Below, piece after piece: positions 19,854 to 30,066 of a stretch of DNA of 64,000 bases (the stretch's first letter is position 1; each line of letters opens with the position of its first letter). The stretch is from Streptomyces sp. NRRL F-5122 (GTDB lineage Bacteria; Actinomycetota; Actinomycetes; Streptomycetales; Streptomycetaceae): NCBI RefSeq assembly GCF_001507435.1, contig NZ_LMWH01000290.1:219738-283737 (forward strand). The letters are read 5' to 3'. Position numbers and translations under genes: made by a program. A model generated the notes under the pieces. It saw only the letters and a list, made by a program, of their open reading frames with translations. It was not told where the DNA came from and searched no databases.

Positions 19854-20831
19854 ATGCAGGGGCAGAAGACGGCTCCCGGCGTCGCCGTCACAGCCGCGGA
19901 CCTCGGGCTGAAGGGCCCGCGCGGCTGGGTGTTCCGGGGCGTCGGTTTCGACGCGCCGCCCGGATCGCTCATCGCCGTGGCGGGCCCCTCCGGCTCCGGC
20001 CGGACCTCGCTGCTGCTCGCCCTCACCGGGCGCATGAGGCCGGGCGAGGGCCGGGCGACGGTCGGCGGGCACCGGCTGCCCAAGGAGATGTCCGCGGTCC
20101 GCCGGATCAGCGCGCTCGCGCATGTGCCCGGCGTCGCCGATCTCGATCCGGCCCTGACCGTGGGCGAGCACCTGCGTGAACGGGCCCTGCTGGAGGCCCG
20201 TTTCGGCGACTCCCTGCGTGCCCTGCTGCGCCCGCGCGCCGAACGGGCGGCCCGGGCGACACGGCGGATCGACGCCGCCCTCGCCGCCGCCGGTCTCGAC
20301 CCGGCGTCGCTGCCGAAGGGCTCCCGCACGGCCGTACGCGACCTGGAACGCCTGGAGGCCCTGCGGCTGTCCGTGGCCCTGGCCCTGATCGGCCGTCCGC
20401 GCCTGCTGGCCCTGGACGACACCGATCTCAAGCTCTCTGCCTGCGAACGGGCCGCCGTCTGGTCCCTGTTGCGGTCGCTCGCCGAAGCGGGGACGACGGT
20501 GGTCGCCGTCTGCGCCGAGGCCCCTCGGGGAGCGGTCGTGGTGTCGGCCTCTCCCGATCGCGGCCGACGGCGCGGCGCGGAGGACGGCGCCCGAGAAGCC
20601 GTGACCGAGGGAAGGGACGGGCGCGGGGCGGCCGGCCCCACTCGGCCGGAAGCGGCCGGTGAGCCGGACGCGGCCGGCAGGACCGCCCGGGACGAGCAGG
20701 GCACGCACCGGGAGTCCGACGGCGACACGCGGGACCCGCGGCACGAACCCGCCTCCGACGGGCCGTCCGGGGACGGCGATGACGACGACAAGGAGACGGC
20801 GGATGCGCTCGCCGAAACTGGCCGCGCTTGA
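19854..20831 (+). CDS. ABC transporter ATP-binding protein (degenerate signature)
   Basis: A 325-residue protein. Residues 1-220 form an ABC ATPase with Walker A GPSGSGRTS (about 44-52) and Walker B-like LLALDDTD. The usual LSGGQ signature is replaced by LERLEALRLSVALALI, and the rest is a long acidic, probably disordered tail. The ATG at 19854 has AGGGAG just upstream; the frame extends 44 codons further but crosses the operator. It overlaps the YhgE/Pip gene by 29 bp, so it probably energises or regulates that membrane protein. Confidence 0.8.
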   Translation: MQGQKTAPGVAVTAADLGLKGPRGWVFRGVGFDAPPGSLIAVAGPSGSGRTSLLLALTGRMRPGEGRATVGGHRLPKEMSAVRRISALAHVPGVADLDPALTVGEHLRERALLEARFGDSLRALLRPRAERAARATRRIDAALAAAGLDPASLPKGSRTAVRDLERLEALRLSVALALIGRPRLLALDDTDLKLSACERAAVWSLLRSLAEAGTTVVAVCAEAPRGAVVVSASPDRGRRRGAEDGAREAVTEGRDGRGAAGPTRPEAAGEPDAAGRTARDEQGTHRESDGDTRDPRHEPASDGPSGDGDDDDKETADALAETGRA

Positions 20832-22887
20832 GCTCAGGCGGTTCGGCAGGGGAAGGCTGCCCCGCGCGGCACTCGTCGCGCTCATGCTGCTGCCGCTGCT
20901 GTACGGCGCCCTGTACCTGTGGTCGTTCTGGGACCCCTATGGGCGCCTCGACCGCATCCCCGTGGCACTCGTGAACGGCGACGACGGGGCGACCGTGGGC
21001 GGCCGACGGGTGGCCGTGGGGGACGACCTCGTCAAGGGGCTGCGGCGCAGCAACACCTTCGAGTGGCACGAGGTGAGCGCCGCCGAGGCCCGGCAGGGCG
21101 TCGAGGACGGCACGTACTACCTGTCGCTGACCATGCCGGCCGACCTCAGCGCGCGTGTCGCCTCCAGTTCGGGCGGCTCCCCCGAGACGGGGGCGCTCCA
21201 GGTGCGTACGAACGACGCGAACAACTACATCGTGGGACAGATCTCCAGGACGGTGTTCAACGAGGTGCGGACTGCCGCGTCCACCAAGGCGTCCCGGTCG
21301 TTCCTCGACAGGATCTTCATCTCGTTCTCGGACATCCACGGGGCGACGGTGAAGGCCGCCGAGGGGGCCGACCGGCTCACGAACGGGATCGGCAAGGCGG
21401 AGAAGGGCTCCAAGGACCTCGCCGACGGGCTCGAGGAGGCCAAGCGGGGCAGCGGCCACCTGACCAGCGGCCTGAAGAAGCTCCACAAGGGTGCGGGAGA
21501 CCTCCAGGACGGCGCGCAGCAGGTCGCGGAAGGAACCCGCAAGCTCGCTGACCGGGTCGACGGCGCGGCCGACCAGGTGCGCCCCTTCCTGAAGAAGAAC
21601 GGCCCGCAGATCGCCGACACCGCGACCCTGGTGGCCGATTCGGCGGGCGTGATCAGCGATCACCTCCAGGCGTTCGTCACGACGGCGCCCGTCGCGGAGA
21701 GCGGCACCCGCACGGCCTCGCAGACGCTGGACGCGGTCTACGCCAGGCGCTGCGCGGGGCAGCTTCTGGACGACCCCGCGTGCGGCGACCTCAAGAAGGC
21801 GAAGGACGCGGCGGCACAGGCGGCGCGACTGGCCGCGGACGTCAACACCGTGGTGCAGGACTACCACGGCGACATGACGGCCCTGCAGAAGGACCTCACG
21901 ACCCTTCAGAAGCAGGCCCGGGCGCTCGCCGAGGCGGCTCCGCACCTGTCCGGCGACCTCGGCCACGCGGTCGCCGAGATCAACGCGCTCGACAAGGGGG
22001 CCGCCGCGGTCGCCAAGGGAGCGGGCACCCTCCACACCGGCCTCGGTACGGCCGCCACCGGGATGGCGGACCTGGACGCGGGCGTCGGCGAACTGAGGAC
22101 CGGCGCGATCGACCTCAACGGGGGCATGTACAAGCTCGGCGACGGCTCCGGCGAGCTCGCCGGCGGACTGCACAAGGGTGCGGGACGGATCCCCGACTAC
22201 GGCGAGCAGGACCGCGACCGGCACACCCGGGTCATGTCCGACCCGGTGCGGCTCGTCTCCGAGGATCTGCACAAGGCCCCCAACTACGGCACCGGCTTCG
22301 CCCCGTACTTCATCCCGCTGTCCCTGTGGGTGGGCGCGATGGTGGCGTACATGCTGATCCCGCCGCTGAACCGGCGCGCGCTGGCGGCGGGGGCCCCGGC
22401 CTGGCGGATCGCGTCGGCGGGCTGGCTGCCGGTGGCCGCCGTGGGTGTGCTGCAGACGACCGCGCTGATGGCGGTGCTGCACTGGGCGATCGGCCTGCGG
22501 ATGGTCCACGCTGCGGGGACGATCGGGTTCCTGTTCCTGGTGGCGGCCTGCTTCGCGGCGCTCGTGCAGTGGCTGAACGCACGCTTCGGAGCGGCGGGCC
22601 GGATTCTGGTGCTCGCCCTGCTGATGCTCCAGCTCACGTCCGCGGGCGGCACCTACCCCGTGCAGACCAGTCCCGGCTTCTTCAACGCGATCCACCCCTT
22701 CCTGCCCATGAGTTACGTCGTCGAGGCGCTGCGCAGGCTCATCACGGGCGGGGGCCTCGGACCCGTGTGGCAGGCCTGCGCCGTCCTCGTGGCGTTCACC
22801 GCGGGCGCCCTGGCGCTCACCGCCCTTTCGGCCCGCCGCCGGCAGGTGTGGACCCTCGACCGTCTGCATCCGGAGCTGAGTCTGTGA
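20803..22887 (+). CDS. YhgE/Pip family ABC-2-type membrane protein
   Basis: A 694-residue protein. An N-terminal membrane anchor (about residues 20-42) is followed by a long extracytoplasmic region with repeated gly/ala-lys heptad stretches (ADRLTNGIGKAEKGSKDLADGLEEA and similar), typical of YhgE/Pip coiled coils, and five to six C-terminal membrane segments. The family includes phage-infection protein Pip and type VII-associated proteins; transport function is inferred from the ATPase partner. The ATG at 20803 has AAGGAG 7 nt upstream. Confidence 0.88.
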   Translation: MRSPKLAALELRRFGRGRLPRAALVALMLLPLLYGALYLWSFWDPYGRLDRIPVALVNGDDGATVGGRRVAVGDDLVKGLRRSNTFEWHEVSAAEARQGVEDGTYYLSLTMPADLSARVASSSGGSPETGALQVRTNDANNYIVGQISRTVFNEVRTAASTKASRSFLDRIFISFSDIHGATVKAAEGADRLTNGIGKAEKGSKDLADGLEEAKRGSGHLTSGLKKLHKGAGDLQDGAQQVAEGTRKLADRVDGAADQVRPFLKKNGPQIADTATLVADSAGVISDHLQAFVTTAPVAESGTRTASQTLDAVYARRCAGQLLDDPACGDLKKAKDAAAQAARLAADVNTVVQDYHGDMTALQKDLTTLQKQARALAEAAPHLSGDLGHAVAEINALDKGAAAVAKGAGTLHTGLGTAATGMADLDAGVGELRTGAIDLNGGMYKLGDGSGELAGGLHKGAGRIPDYGEQDRDRHTRVMSDPVRLVSEDLHKAPNYGTGFAPYFIPLSLWVGAMVAYMLIPPLNRRALAAGAPAWRIASAGWLPVAAVGVLQTTALMAVLHWAIGLRMVHAAGTIGFLFLVAACFAALVQWLNARFGAAGRILVLALLMLQLTSAGGTYPVQTSPGFFNAIHPFLPMSYVVEALRRLITGGGLGPVWQACAVLVAFTAGALALTALSARRRQVWTLDRLHPELSL

Positions 22888-23576
22888 CGAGCGCAACCGG
22901 GCCCGTGTCCTCGGATGTGGCGGGTGCTGTGAGAATCAACGGCATGGAACGCAGCACCACCGCAACGGGCGGCGGCTCGAGCCGCCGCGAGGCGACCCGC
23001 CAGAAGCTCTACGAGGCGGCCGTCACCCTCATCGCGGAGCAGGGGTTCTCCGCCACCACCGTGGACGAGATCGCCGAGCGTGCCGGCGTCGCGAAGGGCA
23101 CGGTCTACTACAACTTCGCGAGCAAGTCCGTCCTCTTCGAGGAGCTGTTGCGGCACGGCGTGGGACTGCTCACCGAGTCCCTGCGCGATGCGGCCGAGCA
23201 GACGGACCTGGCAGGCGGCACCAAGGTGGACGCCCTGGACGCGATGATCCGCGCGGGGCTCGGCTTCATCGCCCGCTACCCGGCCTTCACGCAGCTGTAC
23301 GTGGCCGAGTTGTGGCGCACCAACCGCGCCTGGCAGTCCACGCTCATGGTGGTGCGGCAGCAGGTGGTCGCGGTCATCGAGGACGTGCTGCGCGCGGGTG
23401 TGGCGAACGGCGAGTTCAGCGACGAGATCGACGTCCCGCTGACGGCGGCCGCGCTGGTCGGCATGGTCCTCGTGGCCGCCCTGGACTGGCAGTCGTTCCA
23501 GCCGGAGCGTTCCCTGGACGACGTCCATGCTGCGCTGTCGCGGCTGCTCCAGGGACGGGTGAGCGGCAGCCGCTAG
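22884..23576 (+). CDS. TetR-family transcriptional regulator
   Basis: A 230-residue regulator. The N-terminal helix-turn-helix reads FSATTVDEIAERAGVAKGTVYYNFASK (about residues 55-81), followed by a helical ligand domain. The GTG at 22884 overlaps the YhgE stop as GTGA and has GGAG 8 nt upstream; the ATG at 22944 (210 residues) is the alternative. As the last gene of the operon it is the natural ligand-responsive repressor for the palindrome at 19783-19806. The inducer is unknown. Confidence 0.9.
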   Translation: MTSATGPVSSDVAGAVRINGMERSTTATGGGSSRREATRQKLYEAAVTLIAEQGFSATTVDEIAERAGVAKGTVYYNFASKSVLFEELLRHGVGLLTESLRDAAEQTDLAGGTKVDALDAMIRAGLGFIARYPAFTQLYVAELWRTNRAWQSTLMVVRQQVVAVIEDVLRAGVANGEFSDEIDVPLTAAALVGMVLVAALDWQSFQPERSLDDVHAALSRLLQGRVSGSR

Positions 23577-24033
23577 CACATCCGGCATACCGAAGCACCG
23601 GTCCGGGCGGCCGCGTCCCCCGCCTGCCGCCACGAACCGGTGCTCCGTCGTACTCCCCCGTCGGACCCTCGCTCGATCAGTCCCCGGGCCCCCCGTGTCT
23701 CGCTTCCGCCGAACCGGGTCGGCGGAAGGAGCGGCAAGGGCGGGCTCCGTTCCGCCGCCCCGTGTCGGCGGTGCCGAAGCCGCGTCCCTCTCCGTGCCTC
23801 CACTGTCTCGTTCGCGCAGGTCGGGTCCCATCCGCGCGGGTACTCAACTCATCGGCTAGGTACGGATACTCAGCACTGGGCACTCACCCCCAGGCGGCCG
23901 CGGCCCCCGCTGGTGCCGGCCGTCTCCGCGCCACCGCTCCCCGCGCCAGGGCGAAGCCGCTCGACGGCCCGGTGAACGCGCTGGTCACAGGCCCGTGGAC
24001 GGGCTGTCGGCGGCGGCCGATAAAGTCACCGAC
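23577..24033. other. Intergenic region with an AT-richer element
   Basis: About 457 bp without a supported gene. Most is GC-rich. At 23841-23885 is an AT-richer stretch with TACTCA repeated at 23841-23846 and 23867-23872, flanking GGCTAGGTACGGA. Its role is unknown. The end holds the candidate promoter of the next gene. Confidence 0.45.
24021..24026 (+). promoter_or_regulatory. -10 hexamer TAAAGT, leaderless start of the oxidoreductase gene
   Basis: TAAAGT ends 7 nt before the ATG at 24034, with no Shine-Dalgarno sequence. The -35 region is poor. Confidence 0.4.
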
Positions 24034-25527
24034 ATGGCACGGATTGCGGTGATCGGCGCCGGCACGGGCGCGATGGCGGCCGCTGCCCGGCTGGCCGTCG
24101 CGGGCCACCGGGTGGTGGTGTACGAGCGCACGCGGACGTACGGCGGCGCGGTGCGCCGTCTCTCGCGTGACGGTTTCTCCTTCGACACCGGCCCGGGCCT
24201 GCTGCCGCTGCCCGCGGTCTACCGCGATCTCTTCGTCAAGACCGGCCGGGAGCCGCTCGAGGACTGCGTCGAGCTGGTCCAGGTGGATCCCGCCTCCCGG
24301 CACCTCTTCGCGGACGGCACGGAGGTCTCGCTGCCGAACGCGTCGCGCGCGGGAGTGGTGTCGGCGCTGGACGCGGCGCTCGGCGCGGGTGCGGGCGGCC
24401 GCTGGGGCGACTTCCTGGTGCGGGCCCGCGAGGCATGGGACCGCACCCGCCGGCCGCTCCTGGAGGAGCCGCTGTGGCCCGACTGGACGGCGCTCGCCGA
24501 GCGTGAGCCCTATCCGGCGGTGCCGCACAAGAAGCTGCTGCGCACCCGCCGGGCCGGCACTCTCGCGGAGATCGGCGCCTGGGAGCTGCGCGACGCACGG
24601 CTGGCGGCCCTGCTGGAGAGCCATGCCCTCGCCCACGGTCTGGATCCCCGGACCGCTCCGGCGAGCGCGGCCGTGCTGCCGTACATGGAGCACGCATTCG
24701 GCACCTGGTATGTGCGCGGAGGCATACGGGAGCTGGCACGCGCCCTGTACGAGCGCTGCCTGGCCCGGAAGGTGGAGTTCGTCTTCGGTGCCGAGGTCGC
24801 CGGGATCGTCGAGAAGGACGGCCGGGCGGCCGGGCTCGAGCTGGCCGAGGGTTCCGTGGTGGAGTCGGACCATGTGGTGGCCGGAGTGGCGCCCGCGGTC
24901 CTCGACCGGCTCCTGCCCGGCACGACGGCGGCGCGGGGATCGGGCGAGGTCGCACCGCAGCGGGGGATGCCCAGCCGGCTGACGGTGCTGCTGGCACTGC
25001 GCGGCGGTCGTCCCGAGGAGGCCGCTCACCGGACGGTGGTCCACACCCCCGACCGCGAGGGCGAGCTGGACCGGATCTTCGCCGACCCCGCGGGGCCTGC
25101 CGCGACCCCCACGGTGACGGTGCTGCGCCCGGACGACTCCGCGTCGGCGCCCGGCGGGCACGAGGCCGTCACACTGACGGTGACGGTGTCCTCCGGCCCG
25201 GCCGTGTCCGAGCCCGATGTGGACCGGATCCTCGAAGCCGCCGGGCGCGCGCTGCCGGATCTTCGCGACCGGCTCCTGTGGCGCGAGGTGCGCACCGCCG
25301 CCGACATCGCCGAGGACACCGGCGTGCCCGGCGGGGCGGTCCCGGCACCGGCCCTGGCCGCGGCCGGCGGTCGTCTGCTGCAGCCGTCCAACACCACTCG
25401 TGTGCCGGGCCTTCTCACGGTCGGCGGCTGGTCCCACCCGGGCGGCGGCCTGCCTCACGCCGGCATGTCGGGTGCGCTGGTCGCCGGACTGATCGTGGAG
25501 GGACCCGGCTTCCGGGGTTCGCAGTGA
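24034..25527 (+). CDS. Phytoene desaturase-like FAD/NAD(P)-binding oxidoreductase
   Basis: A 497-residue flavoprotein of the CrtI/amine-oxidase-like type. The N-terminal dinucleotide fold is VIGAGTGAMAAAARLAVAGHRVVVYER, followed by the FDTGPGLLPLP block typical of carotenoid desaturase relatives. The C-terminus has the FAD-closing motif LLTVGGWSHPGGGLPHAGMSGALVAG. No carotenoid genes adjoin it, so a desaturase role is not supported by context. The start is the ATG at 24034, which places the glycine motif near residue 7. Confidence 0.85.
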   Translation: MARIAVIGAGTGAMAAAARLAVAGHRVVVYERTRTYGGAVRRLSRDGFSFDTGPGLLPLPAVYRDLFVKTGREPLEDCVELVQVDPASRHLFADGTEVSLPNASRAGVVSALDAALGAGAGGRWGDFLVRAREAWDRTRRPLLEEPLWPDWTALAEREPYPAVPHKKLLRTRRAGTLAEIGAWELRDARLAALLESHALAHGLDPRTAPASAAVLPYMEHAFGTWYVRGGIRELARALYERCLARKVEFVFGAEVAGIVEKDGRAAGLELAEGSVVESDHVVAGVAPAVLDRLLPGTTAARGSGEVAPQRGMPSRLTVLLALRGGRPEEAAHRTVVHTPDREGELDRIFADPAGPAATPTVTVLRPDDSASAPGGHEAVTLTVTVSSGPAVSEPDVDRILEAAGRALPDLRDRLLWREVRTAADIAEDTGVPGGAVPAPALAAAGGRLLQPSNTTRVPGLLTVGGWSHPGGGLPHAGMSGALVAGLIVEGPGFRGSQ

Positions 25528-25549
25528 GGAGGCCGGCGGGCGCGACCGC

Positions 25550-26476
25550 TCAGAAGCGGTACTGCTCGTCGTAGCCGTGCGGTTGCGCGGTGCCGTTGCC
25601 CTGCTGCTGGTACGGGTACTGCTGCTCCGGCGGAAGCTCGCCGCCGTACGCGTCCTCGGTGGTGCGCTGCTGGGGGACCCAGACGCCGCCGGGCGGGGTC
25701 TCGCCGTAGGTGCCCGTGGCGTACTGGTCCTGGCCGTACGCCTGCTGGCCGTACTGCTGCTGGCCGCCGTAGGACGGATCGTACGAGCCGTCGTAGGTCT
25801 GCGTGCCCTGGTACGGGTCGGAGTAGCCGGCGTACTGCTGCTGGCCGTTGTCGTATCCGTACTGCTGCTGGCCGTACCCGGCGTAGCCGTCGTACGCATA
25901 GGCCTGCTGGTCCTGGGCCTGTCCGGCATCGGCGTAGGACGGATCGCCCGCGGCGGCGGCGTACGCCTCGTGGTTGTAGACGCCGTAGGAACCGGTGTCC
26001 TCGGGCAGGGGCTGCGGCTCGTACACCGCGGTCCCCTGGGCCGGGGTCTCCGCGGGCTGCTGCTGGGCGAAGACGTTGTCGTGGGCCTCGTCGTATCCGT
26101 CGTCCTGACGGTAGGTTCCGCCGGCGGTCGACTCGACGTCGGACTCCTCCGCCGCCTCCTGCTCCTCGTGGACCGGTTCGCCCCGGCGGCGCTTGCTGCC
26201 GCCCTCGGCGCCCTCGCGCGGGCGGTTGCCGACCGCCCAGCCGGCCGCGAAGCCGCGGCGGAAGGAGAGCGTGACATAGGTCTGCCCGACCGCGAACGCG
26301 GCCGCGCCGAGACCGATGACGACCACGGAGGGGATCAGCACGCCGAAGACGACACCGAGGAAACCCACGAAGGCGAGCAGACGCCAGCGCAGCCGCGCCT
26401 TGTACTGCAGCAGCACCTCACCCAGCAGCCACAACGCGACGATGCCGAACGCGATGTAGAGGACCGTCCAGCCCAT
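25550..26476 (-). CDS. Membrane protein with Tyr/Gln/Gly-rich low-complexity tail
   Basis: A 308-residue protein. Residues 3-22 and about 33-67 are hydrophobic and form two or three membrane segments. They are followed by a charged linker (residues 75-115) and a long disordered tail. Residues 186-259 hold, by count, 16 Tyr, 19 Gln and 14 Gly out of 74. This resembles prion-like phase-separating domains. The ATG has GGAGAGGGG upstream. It converges with the oxidoreductase gene with only 22 bp between stops. Function unknown. Confidence 0.8.
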   Translation of the reverse strand: MGWTVLYIAFGIVALWLLGEVLLQYKARLRWRLLAFVGFLGVVFGVLIPSVVVIGLGAAAFAVGQTYVTLSFRRGFAAGWAVGNRPREGAEGGSKRRRGEPVHEEQEAAEESDVESTAGGTYRQDDGYDEAHDNVFAQQQPAETPAQGTAVYEPQPLPEDTGSYGVYNHEAYAAAAGDPSYADAGQAQDQQAYAYDGYAGYGQQQYGYDNGQQQYAGYSDPYQGTQTYDGSYDPSYGGQQQYGQQAYGQDQYATGTYGETPPGGVWVPQQRTTEDAYGGELPPEQQYPYQQQGNGTAQPHGYDEQYRF

Positions 26477-26532
26477 GTACGCCCCTCTCCCAGTGGCCGC
26501 TACGCAGTGTGTCGTATGCCGGTGCGACGGGT

Positions 26533-27468
<936 letters not shown>

Positions 27469-27555
27469 GCCAGGGAGCGGCGGTCCCCCAACGGAATGCT
27501 GGAAATTTGCCCGAATTGTCGACTTGTTGTCCACCCCTCGGACAGACCGGCCGAG

Positions 27556-28206
27556 TCAGACGGTACGCAGCCGCTTCGCGAACTGCGACGCCGCCGCGCC
27601 CGGGTCGTCCGCATCAGTGATGGCGCGCACCACGACCACCCGGCGGGCACCCGCGTCCAGGACCTCGTCCAGGTTGTCCAGGTCGATGCCGCCGATGGCG
27701 AACCAGGGCCGCTCGGTACCGAGGGCGGCCGTGTGCCGGACCAGGCCGAGTCCGGGGGCGGGACGGCCGGGCTTGGTGGGGGTAGGCCAGCAGGGTCCGG
27801 TGCAGAAGTAGTCCACACCGTCCTGGACCGCTGCGGCCTCGGCCTCCGCCTCGCTGTGCGTGGAGCGGCCCAGGAGGACGTCGTCGCCGAGGAGCGCGCG
27901 GGCCGCGGGTACGGGGAGGTCGCCCTGACCGAGGTGCAGGACGTCGGACGCGGCGGCGTGCGCGACGTCGGCGCGGTCGTTCACCGCGAGCAGTTTGCCG
28001 TGACGCGAGCAGGCGTCGGCGAAGACCTGGAGGTGCTCCAGCTCCTCCGCCGCCTCCATGCCCTTGTCGCGCAGCTGCACGATGTCGACGCCGCCGGAGA
28101 GGACCGCGTCGAGGAATTCGACGAGGTCGCCCTGCCGCTTGCGGGCGTCCGTGCACAGGTAGACGCGGGCGTCGGCGAGCCGGGCGGTGCGGCCTGTGTC
28201 GGGCAC
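27556..28206 (-). CDS. thiE: Thiamine-phosphate synthase ThiE
   Basis: A 216-residue TIM barrel that joins HMP-PP and thiazole phosphate to give thiamine monophosphate. Signature elements are [55 protein letters not shown] and AIGGIDLDN. The GTG at 28206 has GGGGGA upstream. It is on the opposite strand from the riboswitch-controlled thiO-thiS-thiG operon about 2.4 kb away, and I see no second TPP riboswitch upstream of it. Confidence 0.93.
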   Translation of the reverse strand: MPDTGRTARLADARVYLCTDARKRQGDLVEFLDAVLSGGVDIVQLRDKGMEAAEELEHLQVFADACSRHGKLLAVNDRADVAHAAASDVLHLGQGDLPVPAARALLGDDVLLGRSTHSEAEAEAAAVQDGVDYFCTGPCWPTPTKPGRPAPGLGLVRHTAALGTERPWFAIGGIDLDNLDEVLDAGARRVVVVRAITDADDPGAAASQFAKRLRTV

Positions 28207-28314
28207 GGTGGGTCCCCCGTGGTCGGTGGCGTACGGGCCGCGGTGGGCAGAATCGCCCAGGGCCGTGGCCCGGGGACCGCGGCCCGTACGCCGGACGGTT
28301 GTTCTCGGATCGGG

Positions 28315-28680
28315 TCAGACGGCGAGCGCCTGCGCGCGGCGCTTCACCTCCGTGCCGCGATTCTCGCTCAGAGCCTGCGCGGGGGTGCCGGGCAGGGTCG
28401 GGTCCGGGGTGAAGAGCCACTCGATCATCTCTTCGACCGTGAAGCCGTCGTCCCGCAGCAGCGTCAAGGTACCGGACAGGCCCTTGACGACCTTGTCCCC
28501 GTCGATGAAGGCGGCGGGGACGTGCAGTGCACGGTTCTCACCACGGCGTACGGCGATGAGCTGGCCCTCCTTGACCAGCTGCCGCACCCGGGTCACCTCG
28601 ACGGCGAGTGATTCGGCGATGTCGGGGAGGGTGAGCCAGGCAGGGACGAGAGCATCGATCTTTGCGTCAATCTCGGTCAC
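28315..28680 (-). CDS. Rv2175c-family winged-helix DNA-binding protein
   Basis: A 121-residue protein. The N-terminal helix-turn-helix (WLTLPDIAESLAVEVTRVRQLVKEGQLIAVRRGENRALHVPAAFI) and C-terminal GLSGTLTLLRDDGFTVEEMIEWLFTPDPTLPGTPAQAL match the Rv2175c family. In M. tuberculosis Rv2175c is phosphorylated by the adjacent kinase PknL, which changes its DNA binding. A PASTA kinase lies about 4.2 kb away here, so a comparable pair is plausible. The GTG at 28680 begins MTEIDAKID. Targets are unknown. Confidence 0.88.
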   Translation of the reverse strand: MTEIDAKIDALVPAWLTLPDIAESLAVEVTRVRQLVKEGQLIAVRRGENRALHVPAAFIDGDKVVKGLSGTLTLLRDDGFTVEEMIEWLFTPDPTLPGTPAQALSENRGTEVKRRAQALAV

Positions 28681-28807
28681 GGGATCAAGCGTGCCATCCC
28701 GGACCGACAGTCGGAAAGCGGGGCGCCTCCACCGGGGGCGCGATTGCCTCCTGCGGTGGATACGGAAGGCCTCTCACCTGGGGCTTCGCACGGACCGCCG
28801 GACACGG

Positions 28808-30034
28808 TCACGCCGTGGCCTCCTTCAGCGGGCGCGACGGGTCGGACAGGAGTTCGGGATCCATCGGGGTGCCCGCCTCGATCAGACGGCGCCCCTGGGC
28901 CAGGTCACGGGGGCGGCCCACGGCCAGGAGACCGACCAGGCGCCCCCCGCGCAGCCAGCAGACGGCCCAGGCCGCGCCCTCGGGGTCACCGCGCCACACC
29001 GTGGTGTCGGCGGCCGCGTGGTGACCCACGTACTGGACGAAACGGCCGAACTGCTCGGACCAGAAGTACGGCACCGGGTCGTACGCCATCGGCGTCTCCC
29101 CGATGATGTTCGCGGCCACCGTGCGCGGGCCCTGGAGGGCGTTGTCCCAGTGATGGACCAGCAGACGCTCCTCGTAGCGGCCCGACGGGAAGGAGGCGCA
29201 GTCGCCGACCGCGTACACGTCGGGCAGCGAGGTGCGCAGATGGTCGTCGGCCAGTACCTCGCCGTGGACCCCGAGGGCGATGCCCGACTCGGCGAGCCAT
29301 CGCGTCGCCGGACGGGCCCCGATGCCCACGACCACCGCACCCGCGGGCACCCGCGAACCGTCGTCGAGCACCACGGCCCCGGGCTCGATGCGCTCCACGC
29401 GCGCGTGGATGCGCAGCTCGGCGCCGCTGTCCGCGTACCAGGCCGTCATCGGCGCGGCCACGTCCTCGGGCAGCGCCCCGGCGAGCGGCCGGTCGGCGGC
29501 CTCCACCACGGTGACCGCGCAGCCCGCCTCCCGCGCGGCGGTTGCGAACTCCGCGCCGATCCAGCCGGCACCCACGACCACGACGTCGTGCTGCTCGGCG
29601 AGGACCGGCCGCAGCCGCTCGGCGTCGTCCAGCGTGCGCAGCAGATGCACGCCGGGCACACCCTCCGTACCGGGCAGCCGGATCGGCTCCGCTCCGGTCG
29701 CGAGGACCAGGACGTCGTACGGCACGGGACCCTCGGTGGTGTCCAGCTCGTGGTCGTCGGGGCGGACGCCGAGCACTTCGCAGCCCAGCCGCAACTCGAT
29801 GTCCAGGGCCGCGAAGTCGACGTCGAAGGCGGAGCCGTCGGCCTTGCCGAGCAGCACGGCCTTGGACAACGGCGGTCTGTCGTACGGCGGGTGGGGTTCC
29901 GCGCCGATCAGCGTCACCCGGCCCCCGAAGCCCTGTTCCCGCAGGGCGACCGCGGTCTGCACCCCGGCCATGCCCGCGCCCACGACGACGACCCGCCGTG
30001 CCGAATCGCTCCGCGCCTGCGTCTGCTCGCTCAC
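28808..30034 (-). CDS. FAD-dependent reductase (ferredoxin-reductase-like)
   Basis: A 408-residue NAD(P)H:FAD oxidoreductase of the ferredoxin/rubredoxin reductase group. Two dinucleotide motifs, VVVVGAGMAGVQTAVAL (about residue 14) and VVVVGAGWIGAEFA (about 147), flank the classic PYDRPPLSKAVL block. YAVGDCASFP closes the FAD site, and a reductase C-terminal domain follows. It could serve a P450 or Rieske electron chain, but no partner gene adjoins it. The GTG at 30034 lacks a ribosome-binding site and sits 6 nt after TATGGT. Confidence 0.88.
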   Translation of the reverse strand: MSEQTQARSDSARRVVVVGAGMAGVQTAVALREQGFGGRVTLIGAEPHPPYDRPPLSKAVLLGKADGSAFDVDFAALDIELRLGCEVLGVRPDDHELDTTEGPVPYDVLVLATGAEPIRLPGTEGVPGVHLLRTLDDAERLRPVLAEQHDVVVVGAGWIGAEFATAAREAGCAVTVVEAADRPLAGALPEDVAAPMTAWYADSGAELRIHARVERIEPGAVVLDDGSRVPAGAVVVGIGARPATRWLAESGIALGVHGEVLADDHLRTSLPDVYAVGDCASFPSGRYEERLLVHHWDNALQGPRTVAANIIGETPMAYDPVPYFWSEQFGRFVQYVGHHAAADTTVWRGDPEGAAWAVCWLRGGRLVGLLAVGRPRDLAQGRRLIEAGTPMDPELLSDPSRPLKEATA

Positions 30035-30040
30035 CTGATC

Positions 30041-30046
30041 ACCATA
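30041..30046 (-). promoter_or_regulatory. -10 hexamer TATGGT, leaderless start of the reductase gene
   Basis: On the minus strand TATGGT lies 6 nt before the GTG at 30034. The site falls in the 32-bp gap to the upstream small gene. Confidence 0.4.
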
Positions 30047-30066
30047 GACAACTGACAATCCGTCAG

